From positions 124,001-188,000 of the forward strand of contig NZ_JAUSUJ010000006.1 of the NCBI RefSeq assembly GCF_030813915.1: a stretch of DNA of 64,000 nt. The letters are read 5' to 3'. The DNA is from Rhodoplanes tepidamans. GTDB taxonomy: Bacteria; Pseudomonadota; Alphaproteobacteria; Rhizobiales; Xanthobacteraceae. Shown here piece after piece: positions 26,999 to 36,504 of this stretch (its first letter is position 1; the number at the start of each line of letters is the position of its first letter). Both the position numbers and the translations under genes were made by a program. The notes beneath the pieces were generated by a model. The model saw nothing but the letters and a program-made list of their open reading frames with translations. It was not told the DNA's origin and did not search any database.

Positions 26999-27949
26999 TC
27001 ACGGCTCCTGCAGCACCACCCGGCAGGCGGGCGGGAGGTCGGCCATGGTGAGGGGCGGCCGCGGCTTGGGCGGCTCCTTGGGCGGCGGCGGGTGGAGGAC
27101 CGAGTCCTGGAACCACCAGTCGAGCTCGTTGCAGCCGTCGCCGGCCGGCACCGGCGGCTGCGGCTTGCAGCCGCCGTCGCCGGCCGGGCAGACGATGCGG
27201 ATGTGGAAGTGGTAGTCGTGCCCCCAATAGGGCCGCACCTTGTTGAGCCAGCCGCGGTCGGCGCCGGGGTCGCGGCACAGCGCCTTCTTGATCGCCGCGT
27301 TGACGAAGATGCGCTCGACCTCCGGGCGCTTCGCCGCGGTGCGGATGACGGCGACATGGCCCGGCGTCCACACCGCCGGGTCGACATCCTTGCGGTCGCG
27401 CGCGACCACCATGGTGGCCGACATCTCCTCGCGCTCCCTGCGGGTCAGCTCGCGGTCCGGCATCGGGGTGAGCCAGATGTCGGCGTCGAGGCCGACCTGG
27501 TGGCTGGCATGGCCGGTGAGCATCGGGCCGCCGCGCGGCTGCGACAGGTCGCCGACCAGGAGGCCCGGCCAGCCGACCTTGCGGGCGTCGACCGCCAGCC
27601 GTTCCAGCATCGCGACGAGGTTCGGGTGACCCCAGTTGCGGTTGCGGGACAGGCGCATGACCTGCCAGGCCGGCCCGTTGACCGGCAGCGCGATGCCACC
27701 GGCCAGACAGCCCTTGGAGTAGAAGCCGATCGACCGCGCCTCCATGGACGACGGCGTCGCCTTGCGCCCGAACAGCGCCTTGGCCGGCGTCTTCGGGTCG
27801 TCCGGATGGGCGAGCGGCGGCAACGGCTTCGGGTCGACGGTGCCGCGGTCCTGCGCCGCCGCCGGGGCGGCGGCCAGGACCGGAACCAGGACCAGCACCG
27901 CGGCGGCCAGCGCGGCCGCTGATGCGGCGATGATGCGATTCGGCGTCAT
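26999..27949 (-). CDS. mepA: Penicillin-insensitive murein endopeptidase
   Basis: 316 aa with a signal peptide of about 33 residues (MTPNRIIAASAAALAAAVLV, cut after AAAQ). It is a LAS-family zinc peptidase: metal ligands are in GHASHQVGLDADIWL (HxxxxxxD) and in WGHDYHFHIRIVCP (HxH). MepA cleaves D-Ala-meso-DAP cross-links in the periplasm during wall growth. The Pro/Lys-rich C-terminal segment (KEPPKPRPPLTM) is usual. Convergent with metZ. Confidence 0.93.
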   Translation of the reverse strand: MTPNRIIAASAAALAAAVLVLVPVLAAAPAAAQDRGTVDPKPLPPLAHPDDPKTPAKALFGRKATPSSMEARSIGFYSKGCLAGGIALPVNGPAWQVMRLSRNRNWGHPNLVAMLERLAVDARKVGWPGLLVGDLSQPRGGPMLTGHASHQVGLDADIWLTPMPDRELTRREREEMSATMVVARDRKDVDPAVWTPGHVAVIRTAAKRPEVERIFVNAAIKKALCRDPGADRGWLNKVRPYWGHDYHFHIRIVCPAGDGGCKPQPPVPAGDGCNELDWWFQDSVLHPPPPKEPPKPRPPLTMADLPPACRVVLQEP

Positions 27950-28005
27950 GCCCCTGGTTTTACCGCATCCGGGTTGCAGCCGAAACGGGTCCGGCCGGCC
28001 GTGCC

Positions 28006-28902
28006 TCACCCTGCCGGCTGGCGGGCCGCCAGGTCGGCCTTCAGCCCCTCCCGATAGGTCGGGTGGCGGAGCGTGACGCCGAGCTCGCGCTTGAGCTTGT
28101 CGTTCCTGGCCCGCTTGCACTCGGCGTAGAAGCTCGCGGCCATCGGGGGGAGATGCTTGACGGCCTCCTCGAACGGCCATTCGGGCGGCGGCTCGCGGCC
28201 CAGCAGGCCGGCGGCGAAGACGATCGGGTCGCCCGGCGGGGTCGGCTCGTCGTCGGCGACGTTGAAGACGCCCGCCGCGCGCTTGTCGAAGGCCGCCTCG
28301 ATCGCCTGGGCGATGTCGGCGACATGGATGCGGTTGAACACCTGGCCCGGCTTGACGATCCGCCAGGCGCGGCCGCGCTCCAGATTGGCGATGGCGTCCT
28401 GGCCGGGCCCGTAGATGCCGGCGAGCCGCAGCACCGCCACCGGCACGCCGGTGCGGGCACCGAGCGCCGCCCAGGCGGCCTCGGCCTCGACACGGGCGCG
28501 GTTGCGCTCGCCGACCGGACGCAGCTCCGCCGTCTCGTCGACCCAGGCGCCGCCGTGGTCGCCATAGACGCCGAGCGTGGACAGCAGCACGACGCTCCGC
28601 AGCGCGGACGACCTGGCGATCTCGTCGCCGAGCGCGGCGAGGACCGGATCACCGGCGTCGCCGGGCGGGGTCGAGATCAGCAAAGCGTCGGCCTCGCGCA
28701 CCGCGGCGATCAGCTCGGGCGACGGCGCCGTGCCGTCGAACACCAGCATCTCGACCGTGCGTCCGCCGTAGCGGCGGGCTTCGTGATCGGCGGCGCTCTC
28801 GGCCGTGCGGGTGGTCCCGACGATGCGGTCGAAGCGGGCGCCGCAGGCGGCCACCCAGTGCTGCGCGCAATAGCCGAAGCCGAAGCAGATCAGCGTGGTC
28901 AT
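28006..28902 (-). CDS. NAD(P)-dependent epimerase/reductase-like protein (YeeZ type)
   Basis: 298 aa starting MTTLICFGFGYCAQHWVA, an extended-SDR Rossmann loop. LRLAGIYGPGQDAIANLERG, GQVFNRIHVADIAQAIEAAF and GVFNVADDEPTP are typical of the YeeZ/YbjT-like branch of atypical SDRs. There is no YxxxK catalytic pair that I can place with confidence, so enzymatic activity is uncertain. It ends with a short conserved helix (YREGLKADLAA). Same strand as queG, and its upstream region overlaps the repeat that forms the queG tail. Confidence 0.75.
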   Translation of the reverse strand: MTTLICFGFGYCAQHWVAACGARFDRIVGTTRTAESAADHEARRYGGRTVEMLVFDGTAPSPELIAAVREADALLISTPPGDAGDPVLAALGDEIARSSALRSVVLLSTLGVYGDHGGAWVDETAELRPVGERNRARVEAEAAWAALGARTGVPVAVLRLAGIYGPGQDAIANLERGRAWRIVKPGQVFNRIHVADIAQAIEAAFDKRAAGVFNVADDEPTPPGDPIVFAAGLLGREPPPEWPFEEAVKHLPPMAASFYAECKRARNDKLKRELGVTLRHPTYREGLKADLAARQPAG

Positions 28903-28909
28903 GTCCTTC

Positions 28910-30190
28910 TCACACCCCTTCGTCATTCCGGCGCGCGGGCCGACCGGCCCGCGAACCCGCAATCCAATCCCGACCACCGACATCGCGGCTGGATTCCGGG
29001 TTCGCCGCGTAGCCTGTCGTCGGGCCGGCCGAAGGCCGGACCCGATGGCGGCGCCCCGGAATGACCGCTTCGGCGGCCGTCCATTCCTCCCGCACCTGCG
29101 GGTCGGATTCGTCGGGCAGATGTCGCGCGGCGAGCGCCGCGACGTCGTCCGGCGGCAGCAGCCGCGACAGGGCCCATACGGCGGCGCCGCGCACCAGGGG
29201 CGAGGCGTCGTCGAGGCGCGCCTCCGCCGCGCTCGCGAGCGACGCCTCGCCGCTGTTGCCGATGGCGATCACCACGTTGCGCACCACCCTGTCGCGGCCG
29301 GTGCGCTTGATCGCGGTCTTGCGGAACAGCGCACGGAACGCCGCGTCGTCGAGCGCCGCGAGGCCGGCGAGCGACGGCGCGTTCAGGGCGTCGCGGGCGG
29401 CGAGCTTCGCGTCGTGCCCGGCCTGCGCGTACTTGTTCCAAGGGCAGGCGGCAAGGCAGTCGTCGCAGCCGTAGATGCGGTTGCCGAGCTTCTCCCGGAG
29501 CTCGCGCGGGATCGGGCCCTTGTGCTCGATCGTCAGGTAGGAGACGCAGCGGCGTGGATCGAGCCGGTAGGGCGCCACGAACGCCGCGGTGGGGCAGGCG
29601 TCGAGGCAGGCCCGGCAGGAGCCGCAGCGGTCGCGGGCCGGCGCGTCGGGCGGCAGCGGCAGAGTCGTGAACAGGGCGCCGAGGAACAGCCAGGAGCCGA
29701 GCTCGCGCGAGACCAGATTGGTGTGCTTGCCCTGCCAGCCGAGCCCGCCCGCCGCGGCGAGCGGCTTCTCCATCACGGCGGCCGTGTCGACGAACACCTT
29801 CACGTCGCCACCCCCGGCCGCCACCAGCCAGCGGGCCAAGGTCTTCAGGCGCGGCTTGATCACCTCGTGGTAGTCGTCGCCGCGGGCATAGACCGAGATC
29901 GCCCCGCGGTCGGGCTGCGCGAGCACGGCGCGCGGATCGGCCGCCGGGCCGTAATTGACGCCGAGCATGATCACGGTCCGCACCTCGGGCCACAGGTTCC
30001 GCGGATCGGCCCGCCGCTCCGGCCGGTCGGCGAGCCAGTCCATGTCGCCGTGCAGCCCGGCGGCCAGGAACTCCCGGAAGCGCGCGCCGGCCGGCCTGAT
30101 CCCGTCGGGCGGCGCGATCGCCACCGCGTCGAAGCCGAGCGTCGCGGCCTCGTCGCGCAGCGCTGCGGCCAGGGCGGACGGGTCGGTCAG
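28910..30190 (-). CDS. queG: Epoxyqueuosine reductase with repeat-derived C-terminal tail
   Basis: 426 aa; reduces epoxyqueuosine to queuosine in tRNA using cobalamin and two 4Fe-4S clusters. Cluster motifs [12 protein letters not shown] and [11 protein letters not shown] are present, as are [20 protein letters not shown] and [18 protein letters not shown]-like repeats follow (about 310-375). I place the start at a CTG (30190) that overlaps the GST stop (CTGA): no ATG, GTG or TTG exists in frame nearby upstream, and any later start would cut into the first conserved strand (TLGFDAVAI). The last ~48 residues, beginning VIPGRRHRV right after EEWTAAEA, are encoded by a repeat element and are probably not part of the native fold. 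Confidence 0.9.
   Translation of the reverse strand: MTDPSALAAALRDEAATLGFDAVAIAPPDGIRPAGARFREFLAAGLHGDMDWLADRPERRADPRNLWPEVRTVIMLGVNYGPAADPRAVLAQPDRGAISVYARGDDYHEVIKPRLKTLARWLVAAGGGDVKVFVDTAAVMEKPLAAAGGLGWQGKHTNLVSRELGSWLFLGALFTTLPLPPDAPARDRCGSCRACLDACPTAAFVAPYRLDPRRCVSYLTIEHKGPIPRELREKLGNRIYGCDDCLAACPWNKYAQAGHDAKLAARDALNAPSLAGLAALDDAAFRALFRKTAIKRTGRDRVVRNVVIAIGNSGEASLASAAEARLDDASPLVRGAAVWALSRLLPPDDVAALAARHLPDESDPQVREEWTAAEAVIPGRRHRVRPSAGPTTGYAANPESSRDVGGRDWIAGSRAGRPARRNDEGV
28922..29064. repeat. MITE-like repeat with terminal inverted repeats inside the queG 3' end
   Basis: The 143-bp element begins GTCATTCCGGCGCG and ends with the near-complement CGCCCCGGAATGAC, giving 14-bp terminal inverted repeats with one mismatch. 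Internal palindromes include GCGGGCCGACCGGCCCGC (28936-28953) and GGGCCGGCCGAAGGCCGGACCC. It supplies the last ~48 codons of queG. No transposase is encoded, so it would be non-autonomous. Confidence 0.65.
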
Positions 30191-30882
30191 AAGTCGAGGT
30201 CGGCGTAGGTCTTGGACGGAGCGATGCCGGCGTGCATCTCCACCAGGAGCGGCCGGAACGAGGGGCGCGACTTCACCCGCGCGTACCAGGTCTTCGCCGA
30301 TTCGTCCTCGTGCCACGGCACATCGCCCAGGTAGTCGACCGACGAGAGATGCGCGGCGGCCGCGAGATCCGCATAGGTCATGCGCGGACCGGCCAGCCAG
30401 TCGCGGGTCCGCACCAGCCAGCCGATATAGGCCAGATGATAGCGGATGTTGGACAGCGCCGCACGGATCGAGTCGATGTCGGGCGAGCCGCCGCCCTGCT
30501 TCACGGTCATGTGGCGCTTGAAGACGCGCTCCAGCACCAGCGGCCCCGACACCTCGGCGTGGAACTTCTCCAGGAACCACATGGTCAGCCGGCGCACCTC
30601 GATGCGGGCGGCCATCTCCTGCGGCAGCAGCCGGTGCTCGCCGAGCTCGCTGCCGCGGGTCTCGTCGAGATACTCGGCGATCATGGCCGGGTGCGATACC
30701 GGCGGGCGGCCGTCCTCGACCAGCACCGGGGTGGTGCCGGCCGGGTTGAGCACCAGGAACTCCTGCCGGCGATCCCACGGCCGCTCGTCCGCCAGATGCG
30801 GGGTCACGCCGTATTCGCCGAGGGCGACCCGGACGAATCGGGATTGCGGGCACAAGGGCTGATGGAACAGCGTCAACATCAT
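30187..30882 (-). CDS. Glutathione S-transferase family protein
   Basis: 231 aa. The thioredoxin-like N-terminal domain starts [21 protein letters not shown] (a CPxS motif) and contains the cis-Pro and gamma-glutamyl-binding patch [27 protein letters not shown]. The helical C-terminal domain (about 90-231) includes [26 protein letters not shown]. Substrate is not predictable. The stop overlaps the queG start, so the two genes are co-transcribed. Confidence 0.88.
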   Translation of the reverse strand: MMLTLFHQPLCPQSRFVRVALGEYGVTPHLADERPWDRRQEFLVLNPAGTTPVLVEDGRPPVSHPAMIAEYLDETRGSELGEHRLLPQEMAARIEVRRLTMWFLEKFHAEVSGPLVLERVFKRHMTVKQGGGSPDIDSIRAALSNIRYHLAYIGWLVRTRDWLAGPRMTYADLAAAAHLSSVDYLGDVPWHEDESAKTWYARVKSRPSFRPLLVEMHAGIAPSKTYADLDF

Positions 30883-31236
30883 GGATTGAAAGAGCCAATG
30901 ACGACCGGCGGCGGGGCCCGGCCCGGCCGGCCGTGCCGTCCCGGATCACCCGCGCGCTTCCCGGGCGACCTTGCCGCCGGCACCGCCCGCCGGCAAGCCC
31001 CGCCCGGGATATTCCCGGCACGGGAGTTAACCGGCGGCCGGCCCTCCGGCCGGCCGGGCAGGCGATAACCTGCTATGATGCCGCGCCAATGCGGTGAAAT
31101 CCGGGCATGCCGCCGGCGCAACCCCGGATTCCGCGGCCGGGCCGGACCGGCGCCGGCGCCCTTGCCGGCCGGGGCCGGTTTCTGCGACAAGCGCGCAGCC
31201 GGGCGGGTGGCGCCCGCCGTCCGTCCGGAGCCTTCC
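30883..31236. other. Intergenic region between gst and uppP
   Basis: About 354 bp between divergent genes. It has strong GC-rich dyads (for example GGCCGGCC around 31037-31055). A TATGAT hexamer at 31074-31079 could be a -10 element for uppP but lacks a good -35 partner. No gene seen. Confidence 0.35.
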
Positions 31237-32043
31237 ATGCTGCTCGATCTGTTCAAGGCCGCCTTCCTGGGCTTGGTGGAGGGGCTGACCGAATACCTGC
31301 CCGTGTCGTCGACCGGGCACCTGCTGCTGATCGAGCACTTCTTCGGCTTCGACGACGAGGATTTCGGCAAGACCTTCGCGGTGCTGATCCAGCTCGGCGC
31401 CATCGCGGCGCTCCTGTCGATCTACTTCCGCAAGATCCTGCTGCTCGCCACCCACTTCTTCACCGATCAGTACGCTCGCCGCTTCGTGCTCGGCGTGCTG
31501 ATCGCCTTCCTGCCGGCCGCGATCGTCGGGGCGATCGCCCACGGCTTCATCAAGTCGGTGCTGTTCAACCCCTGGATCATCTGCTTCTCGCTGATCGCCG
31601 GGGCCGCGGTGCTGTATCTGGTCGACCACCTCGACCTGAAGCCGCGCTACGACGAGGCGACCGAGTTCTCGCTGAAGATGTGCCTCGGCATCGGGCTGAT
31701 CCAGTGCGTCTCGATGATCCCGGGTGTGTCGCGGGCCGGCGCCACCATCGTCGGCGCCATGCTGCTCGGCGCCGACCGGCGCTCCGCCGCCGAGTTCTCG
31801 TTCTGGCTCGCAATGCCCACCATGGTGGGGGCCTTCGCCTACGACCTCTACAAGGGCGGCGGCCAGATGAGCACCAGCAACCTGATCCTGGTGGCGGTCG
31901 GCTTCGTCGCCTCCTTCGTGTTCGGCTGGATCGTGGTGAAGACCTTCCTCGGCTTCGTCGCCCGCCACGGCTTCGGCCTGTTCGTGTGGTGGCGCGTGAT
32001 CGTCGGCACGCTCGGCCTGATCGGCCTCGCGCTCGTCGGCTGA
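31237..32043 (+). CDS. uppP: Undecaprenyl-diphosphate phosphatase
   Basis: 268 aa membrane protein of the BacA/UppP family. The two active-site regions are clear: [20 protein letters not shown] (E-rich and PVSSTGH) and [20 protein letters not shown] (PGxSRxG). About eight membrane helices. It dephosphorylates undecaprenyl pyrophosphate, recycling the lipid carrier of peptidoglycan synthesis and giving bacitracin tolerance. Followed by a repeat-like region. Confidence 0.96.
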   Translation: MLLDLFKAAFLGLVEGLTEYLPVSSTGHLLLIEHFFGFDDEDFGKTFAVLIQLGAIAALLSIYFRKILLLATHFFTDQYARRFVLGVLIAFLPAAIVGAIAHGFIKSVLFNPWIICFSLIAGAAVLYLVDHLDLKPRYDEATEFSLKMCLGIGLIQCVSMIPGVSRAGATIVGAMLLGADRRSAAEFSFWLAMPTMVGAFAYDLYKGGGQMSTSNLILVAVGFVASFVFGWIVVKTFLGFVARHGFGLFVWWRVIVGTLGLIGLALVG

Positions 32044-32049
32044 ACCGCG

Positions 32050-32156
32050 TTCCGTCCCCGGCGTCGTCGCCGGGCTTGACCCGGCGCCCCGTCGTCCCTC
32101 GAATTGAGCGGTTTTGCGATCCGGATGGATGCGCGGGTCGAGCCCGCGCGTGACCG
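32050..32156. repeat. Palindromic intergenic element after uppP
   Basis: Two hairpins: CGCCGGG-CTTGA-CCCGGCG (32068-32086) and one around GCGCGGG-tcgag-CCCGCGC (32131-32150). This composition and pairing resemble the other intergenic REP-like elements of the window. The first hairpin could also act as the uppP 3' end. Confidence 0.45.
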
Positions 32157-32225
32157 ATCATGGGCGCGACCCGCGTCGCGTCGAGCGACACGGGGAGCGG
32201 CGAGAAGCACGAGAAGGCACCCCCG

Positions 32226-34571
32226 ATGGACGACACGACGGCGAGCGCCGCTGCATTCCGGTACCGCGTCGAGGACGCGCCGCTGCTGCGCGGCGCCGGC
32301 CGCTTCATGGCGGACGTGCCGCTGCCCGGACAGGCCTGCGGGGTGTTCGTCCGCTCGCCGCACGCCCATGCGGTGGTCACCGGCATCGACAGCACGGCGG
32401 CGCTGGCCGTGCCGGGCGTGCTCGCGGTGCTGACCGCCGCCGACATGGCGGAGGCCGGGGTCGGCAGCATCGCGTTCCACGCGCCGATGCGCGGCGCCAA
32501 CGGCGCGCTCGCGATGCCGTTCCGCCCGGCGCTCGCCGAGACGGTGATGCATGCCGGCGAGCCGGTCGCCCTCGTCGTCGCCGAGACGGCGCTCGCCGCC
32601 CAGGACGCCGCCGACCTCGTCGAGGTGTCGTACGCGGAGCGGACACCGGTCGTCGACGTGCAGCGCGCCGTGCGGGCCGATGCGCCGCAGCTGTGGCCGG
32701 AGGCGCCCGGCAACCTCGCCCTCGACTGGCATTTTCCGACCGCTGCCGAGGGCGGCGACCCGGCCGCCGTGGACGCGGCGATCGCCGGCGCCGTGCATGT
32801 CGCCCGCGTCAGCCACGTCAACCAGCGCATCATGGTCGCCAGCATGGAGCCGCGCGGCGCCACGGCCTCCTACGACGCGGCGACCGGAAGCTACGCACTG
32901 CGGGTCTGCTCGCAGGGCGCCATCGCGATCCGCGACCACATGGCCCGCATCCTCGGGGTCGACACGGCGAAGGTGCGGGTGACCACCGACGACGTCGGCG
33001 GCGCCTTCGGCATGAAGAGCTCGCCCTACCCCGAATACCCGGCGCTGTGCGTGGCGGCGAGGCGGACTGGCCGGCCCGTGCACTGGATGTCGACCCGCTC
33101 GGAGGCCTTCCTGACCGACGCGCATGCGCGCGACTCGATCCTCGAAGGCGAGCTCGCGGTCGACCGCCGCGGCCGGTTCCTGGCGCTGCGCCTGCGCACG
33201 CTGGTCAATCTCGGCGCCTATGTGGGGCAGGTCGGCGCCTTCCTGGCCACCGTCAACTTCGCCCGCTGCGTGCCCGGCATGTACCTGATCCCGAAGGTCG
33301 ACATGGCGGTGCGCTGCGTCTTCACCAACACCACGCCGACGGCGCCCTATCGCGGCGCCGGGCGGCCGGAGGCGAACTACCTGATCGAGCGGCTGGTCGA
33401 CGAGGCGGCCCGCCTCACCGGGATCGCGCCGGACGAGATCCGCCGTCGCAACCTGGTCCCGGCGGGACAGATCCCGTGGCGGACGCCGGTCGGCACCGTC
33501 TACGACAGCGGCGACTTCCCGGCCGTGTTCGAGACGGCGGTGGCGCTGGCCGACGTCGCCGGCGTCAAGGCGCGCAAGCGCGAGGCGAAGAGGAACGGCC
33601 GGCTGCGCGGCCTCGGCCTGTCCTGCATGGTCGAGCACGCCGGCGGCGTGCCGACCGAGGGCGCCGGCCTGTTCTTCCCGGGCGACGGCACCGTGGTGCT
33701 GGCGCTCGGCGCCCACGCCACGGGCCAGGGCCATGCGACGGTCTTCCCGCGGGTGCTGAGCGAAAGGCTCGGCGTGCCGCTGGAGACGATCAGGTTCGTC
33801 GAGGGCGACAGCGGCAACGAGGTGATCAGCAACTCGACGGTCGCGTCGCGCACCACGAGCGCGGCCGGCGCCGCCATCGTGAAGGCCGTGGCGGTGGTGC
33901 TGGAGAAGGGCCGGCGGCTCGCGGCCGACGCGTTGGAGACGGCCGAGGCCGACATCGTCTACGAGGGCGGCGTGTTCACGATCGCCGGGACGGACCGGCG
34001 CATCTCGCTGTTCGAGGTGGCGGACGCGGCGAAGCGGAGGAAGGCGGCGGGCGAGGTCGCGGAGGATCTCGACACCCGGGTCGTCACCGACACGCCGCAG
34101 ACCTTTCCGAACGGCTGCCACGTCGCCGAGGTCGAGATCGATCCGGAGACCGGCGGGCTGACGCTCGTGCGCTACACGGCCGTCGACGACTGCGGCGTCG
34201 TGCTCGATCACACTCTGGTCGAGGGCCAGCTGCACGGCGCGCTGGCCCAGGGGCTCGGCCAGGCCGTGATGGAGCGCGCCGTCTACGATCTCGACTCGGG
34301 CCAGCTCGTCACCGGCTCGTTCCAGGACTACGCGATGCCGCGCGCCGCCGACATGCCGCCGGTCGTCTCGGCCGAGGAGAACACGCCGGCGACGACCAAT
34401 CCGCTCGGCGTCAAGGGCGTCGGCGAGGCCGGCACGACGGGCTCGCTCGCCGCCGTGATGAACGCGATCGCCGACGCGATCCCGACCCCCGCCGGCATCC
34501 GCATGGACATGCCGGCGACCCCGGAGAAGATCTGGGCGGCCTGCAAGAGCTTGGCAGAATTCAAGAAGTAG
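32226..34571 (+). CDS. Molybdopterin-binding large subunit of a xanthine-dehydrogenase-family hydroxylase
   Basis: 781 aa from the ATG at 32226 (MDDTTASAAAFRYRVED); an upstream ATG at 32160 would add 22 unconserved residues. It has the aldehyde oxidase/xanthine dehydrogenase domains in order: hammerhead (about 10-115, RGAGRFMADVPLPGQACGVF) and MoCo-binding (about 130-770). PTAPYRGAGRPEANY is the form II type CoxL-like active loop, and GVKGVGEAGTTGS holds the catalytic Glu near the C terminus. These enzymes hydroxylate N-heterocycles, aldehydes or similar with water-derived oxygen. FAD and 2Fe-2S subunits are absent here, so partners must be elsewhere or the enzyme is unusual. Confidence 0.9.
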   Translation: MDDTTASAAAFRYRVEDAPLLRGAGRFMADVPLPGQACGVFVRSPHAHAVVTGIDSTAALAVPGVLAVLTAADMAEAGVGSIAFHAPMRGANGALAMPFRPALAETVMHAGEPVALVVAETALAAQDAADLVEVSYAERTPVVDVQRAVRADAPQLWPEAPGNLALDWHFPTAAEGGDPAAVDAAIAGAVHVARVSHVNQRIMVASMEPRGATASYDAATGSYALRVCSQGAIAIRDHMARILGVDTAKVRVTTDDVGGAFGMKSSPYPEYPALCVAARRTGRPVHWMSTRSEAFLTDAHARDSILEGELAVDRRGRFLALRLRTLVNLGAYVGQVGAFLATVNFARCVPGMYLIPKVDMAVRCVFTNTTPTAPYRGAGRPEANYLIERLVDEAARLTGIAPDEIRRRNLVPAGQIPWRTPVGTVYDSGDFPAVFETAVALADVAGVKARKREAKRNGRLRGLGLSCMVEHAGGVPTEGAGLFFPGDGTVVLALGAHATGQGHATVFPRVLSERLGVPLETIRFVEGDSGNEVISNSTVASRTTSAAGAAIVKAVAVVLEKGRRLAADALETAEADIVYEGGVFTIAGTDRRISLFEVADAAKRRKAAGEVAEDLDTRVVTDTPQTFPNGCHVAEVEIDPETGGLTLVRYTAVDDCGVVLDHTLVEGQLHGALAQGLGQAVMERAVYDLDSGQLVTGSFQDYAMPRAADMPPVVSAEENTPATTNPLGVKGVGEAGTTGSLAAVMNAIADAIPTPAGIRMDMPATPEKIWAACKSLAEFKK

Positions 34572-34594
34572 AGCCGCAGGAGCCCCTTCTCGGA

Positions 34595-34619
34595 CCTCTC
34601 CCCGCACCGCGGGGAGAGG
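34595..34619. repeat. CCTCTCCCCGC hairpin repeat, copy 1
   Basis: CCTCTCCCCGC-ACC-GCGGGGAGAGG, a perfect 11-bp stem with a 3-nt loop between two convergent genes. Copies with the same stem sequence occur at 37668-37699 and, degenerate, at 39588-39613. It may serve as a bidirectional terminator, but there is no T tract. Confidence 0.65.
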
Positions 34620-34643
34620 CGAAGAGGCGCCTCGCCGGTCCGC

Positions 34644-35717
34644 TCACGCCGCCTGCAGGAGGCCCCGGGTGTAGCCGAGCGCGAAGGAGAAGAAGCGCTC
34701 GCGGCCGGGATCGACGTCGGACAGCGGCACGTGGTCGGGGCAGAGGATGCCGTCGTAGCCGACCTCGCGATAGGCGCGGATGCAGGCCGCCATGTCGACC
34801 GTGCCCTCGTCCGGCATCGCCTCGCGGAAATCGAGATAGCCGCCCGCGATGTTACGGAAGTGGACCATGAAGATGCGCTTCTGCGGCCCGAAGGTGCGGA
34901 TCGCCTCCAGCACGGTCGCTGTCGGGTCGGTCGACATCTCGGCGATGGTGCCCTGGCAGAAGTTGAAGCCGTGATACGGGCTCGCCGGCGCGAGCGCCAC
35001 GAAGCGCCGCAGGCCGTCGAGCGAGCCGAGCACGTGATGGACGCCGTTGAGGCCGCCCGGCGGATAGGCGGGATCGTGCGGATGGCAGGCGAGCCGCACG
35101 CCGGCCTGCTCGGCCGTCGGCAGCAGCTCGGAGACCAGGAACGCGATCGCCCGCCAGCCGTCGGCCTCGCTGATCGCCCCGGCCTCGCTCGCCATCACCT
35201 GGCCGCAGGTCTCCGGCGCCCCCTTCCGGTCGAGCGGAGACGCACCGCCGGCCCCATCCTCCGGCAGCACCGTGCCCCAGTAGGAAAAGCGCGCGTCGGC
35301 GTCGGGCCGGTAGTCGGCGGCCCGGAACGCGCTGCACTGCATGCCGCCGCGCCCCTCGACCACGCCGGTGCGGGTGATGCCGACCATCGCCACCGTGTAT
35401 TTGAGCATCGGCACGCCACCCTCGGCGGCCGCCCGGATGTGCTGGCGCAGCCGCGCCGTCGTCGCCTTGGCCCGCTCGGGGTGCCGCAGGCTGTCGAGCA
35501 GCAGCGAGCCGACGTCGAGCGCCATGCCGTCGAGCCGCATGCCGAAGCCCTCGACGCGGCGGCGCAGCGCCGCCACCCGGCCGGCGTTCCAGGAGCCGTC
35601 CTCCTCGATCACCTCGCGGGCCGGGCGGGTGTCGATGACGATGCCGCGGCAGCCGAGCTGGGCGGAGAGGCGCAGCCGCGCGTCGGTCGGTTCGATCAGC
35701 TGCTCGCCGATATACAT
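34644..35717 (-). CDS. Mannonate dehydratase-like (UxuA family) TIM-barrel protein
   Basis: 357 aa. VRLACHPHDPAYPPGGLNGV parallels the metal-binding HPDDPP segment of UxuA. NFCQGTIAEM, RIFMVHFRNIAGG and FREAMPDEGTVDMAACIRAYREVGYDG match family positions that carry Cys/His ligands and the conserved EAxxDEGxVDM. UxuA dehydrates D-mannonate to 2-keto-3-deoxygluconate; distant members have other roles, and this protein diverges from classical UxuA in its N-terminal half. Its 23-bp spacing after a GntR gene suggests an operon for sugar-acid-type catabolism. The KDG-permease-like gene is 17 kb away, so a link is only suggestive. Confidence 0.7.
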   Translation of the reverse strand: MYIGEQLIEPTDARLRLSAQLGCRGIVIDTRPAREVIEEDGSWNAGRVAALRRRVEGFGMRLDGMALDVGSLLLDSLRHPERAKATTARLRQHIRAAAEGGVPMLKYTVAMVGITRTGVVEGRGGMQCSAFRAADYRPDADARFSYWGTVLPEDGAGGASPLDRKGAPETCGQVMASEAGAISEADGWRAIAFLVSELLPTAEQAGVRLACHPHDPAYPPGGLNGVHHVLGSLDGLRRFVALAPASPYHGFNFCQGTIAEMSTDPTATVLEAIRTFGPQKRIFMVHFRNIAGGYLDFREAMPDEGTVDMAACIRAYREVGYDGILCPDHVPLSDVDPGRERFFSFALGYTRGLLQAA

Positions 35718-35740
35718 GGACGGCCTCGTCGGTCGGGTGG

Positions 35741-36433
35741 TCAGTCGCGGAAGTAGCCCGGATGGGCGGCCCGCAGCGTCTCGACATAGGCGAGCGAGCG
35801 GGCGAGATGGTCGCGCACCCGCGCCTGCGCCTTGACGGCATTGCCGGCGACGATCGCCTTGAGGATGCGGGCGTGATCGCGCACCACCTCCTCGGCCTTG
35901 CCGCGCACCGGCAGGTGCAGGCGGCGGATGCGGTCGATGTGGCCGCAGCGTGCCCGCACCAGCGCGTGGAGGTCGGGCGCGCCGGCGAGCTCGAGCAGGC
36001 GGCGGTGGAAGGCGCGGTCGAGCGCGTCGAAGCCCTCGACGTCGCCGGCGGCGGCGCGCAGCGTCTGGGCGTCGAGGAGGTCGCGCAGCTCCGGCTCGAA
36101 GTCCTTGTCGGGCAGCGCGGCGACCAGGCGCACCGCCTCCTGCTCGACGGCGCGGCGGAGGAACTGGGCCTGGCGGGCGGCCGCGATGTCGATCAGGCTC
36201 ACCCGGGTGCCGCTCTGCGGCACGATCTCGACCAGCCCCTCCTCGCCGAGCCGGGTCAGCGCGTCGCGCACCGGCGTCGAGGAGAGCCCGAAGGTCGCCT
36301 GCAGCTCGGCCCGGTTGATCGCGGTTCCCGGCGCCAGCGTCAGCGTGACGATCAGGTGGCGCAGCCGATCGTAGACCGACTCGCCCGCCGCCGTCCGCGG
36401 CGCCCCGTCCCGGGCCGTGCTCGCCTCGACCAT
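35741..36433 (-). CDS. GntR-family regulator, FadR/FCD subfamily
   Basis: 230 aa. Winged helix at about 15-80 (ESVYDRLRHLIVTLTLAPGT... LSSTPVRDALTRLGEEGLVE) and an all-helical FCD effector domain at about 90-225, with DRAFHRRLLELAG and a conserved DHARILKAIVAGN carrying acid/His residues of the metal-binding pocket. These regulators respond to small carboxylates. Two copies of a TGATGCATCA palindrome lie in the divergent promoter region, one of them inside its own promoter, consistent with autorepression and control of the adjacent Bug gene. Confidence 0.9.
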   Translation of the reverse strand: MVEASTARDGAPRTAAGESVYDRLRHLIVTLTLAPGTAINRAELQATFGLSSTPVRDALTRLGEEGLVEIVPQSGTRVSLIDIAAARQAQFLRRAVEQEAVRLVAALPDKDFEPELRDLLDAQTLRAAAGDVEGFDALDRAFHRRLLELAGAPDLHALVRARCGHIDRIRRLHLPVRGKAEEVVRDHARILKAIVAGNAVKAQARVRDHLARSLAYVETLRAAHPGYFRD

Positions 36434-36504
36434 GCTCACCTGGATCTCGCCTCCCGGTCCGCCGCTCCGGCCGGCGACGCGGATACGCCGTACCACAGCT
36501 CGCC

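Noticed and set aside
34644-35717. Naming the gene uxuA
   Set aside because: Only the metal-site segments match well and no uronate pathway gene is linked, so a family-level name is used.
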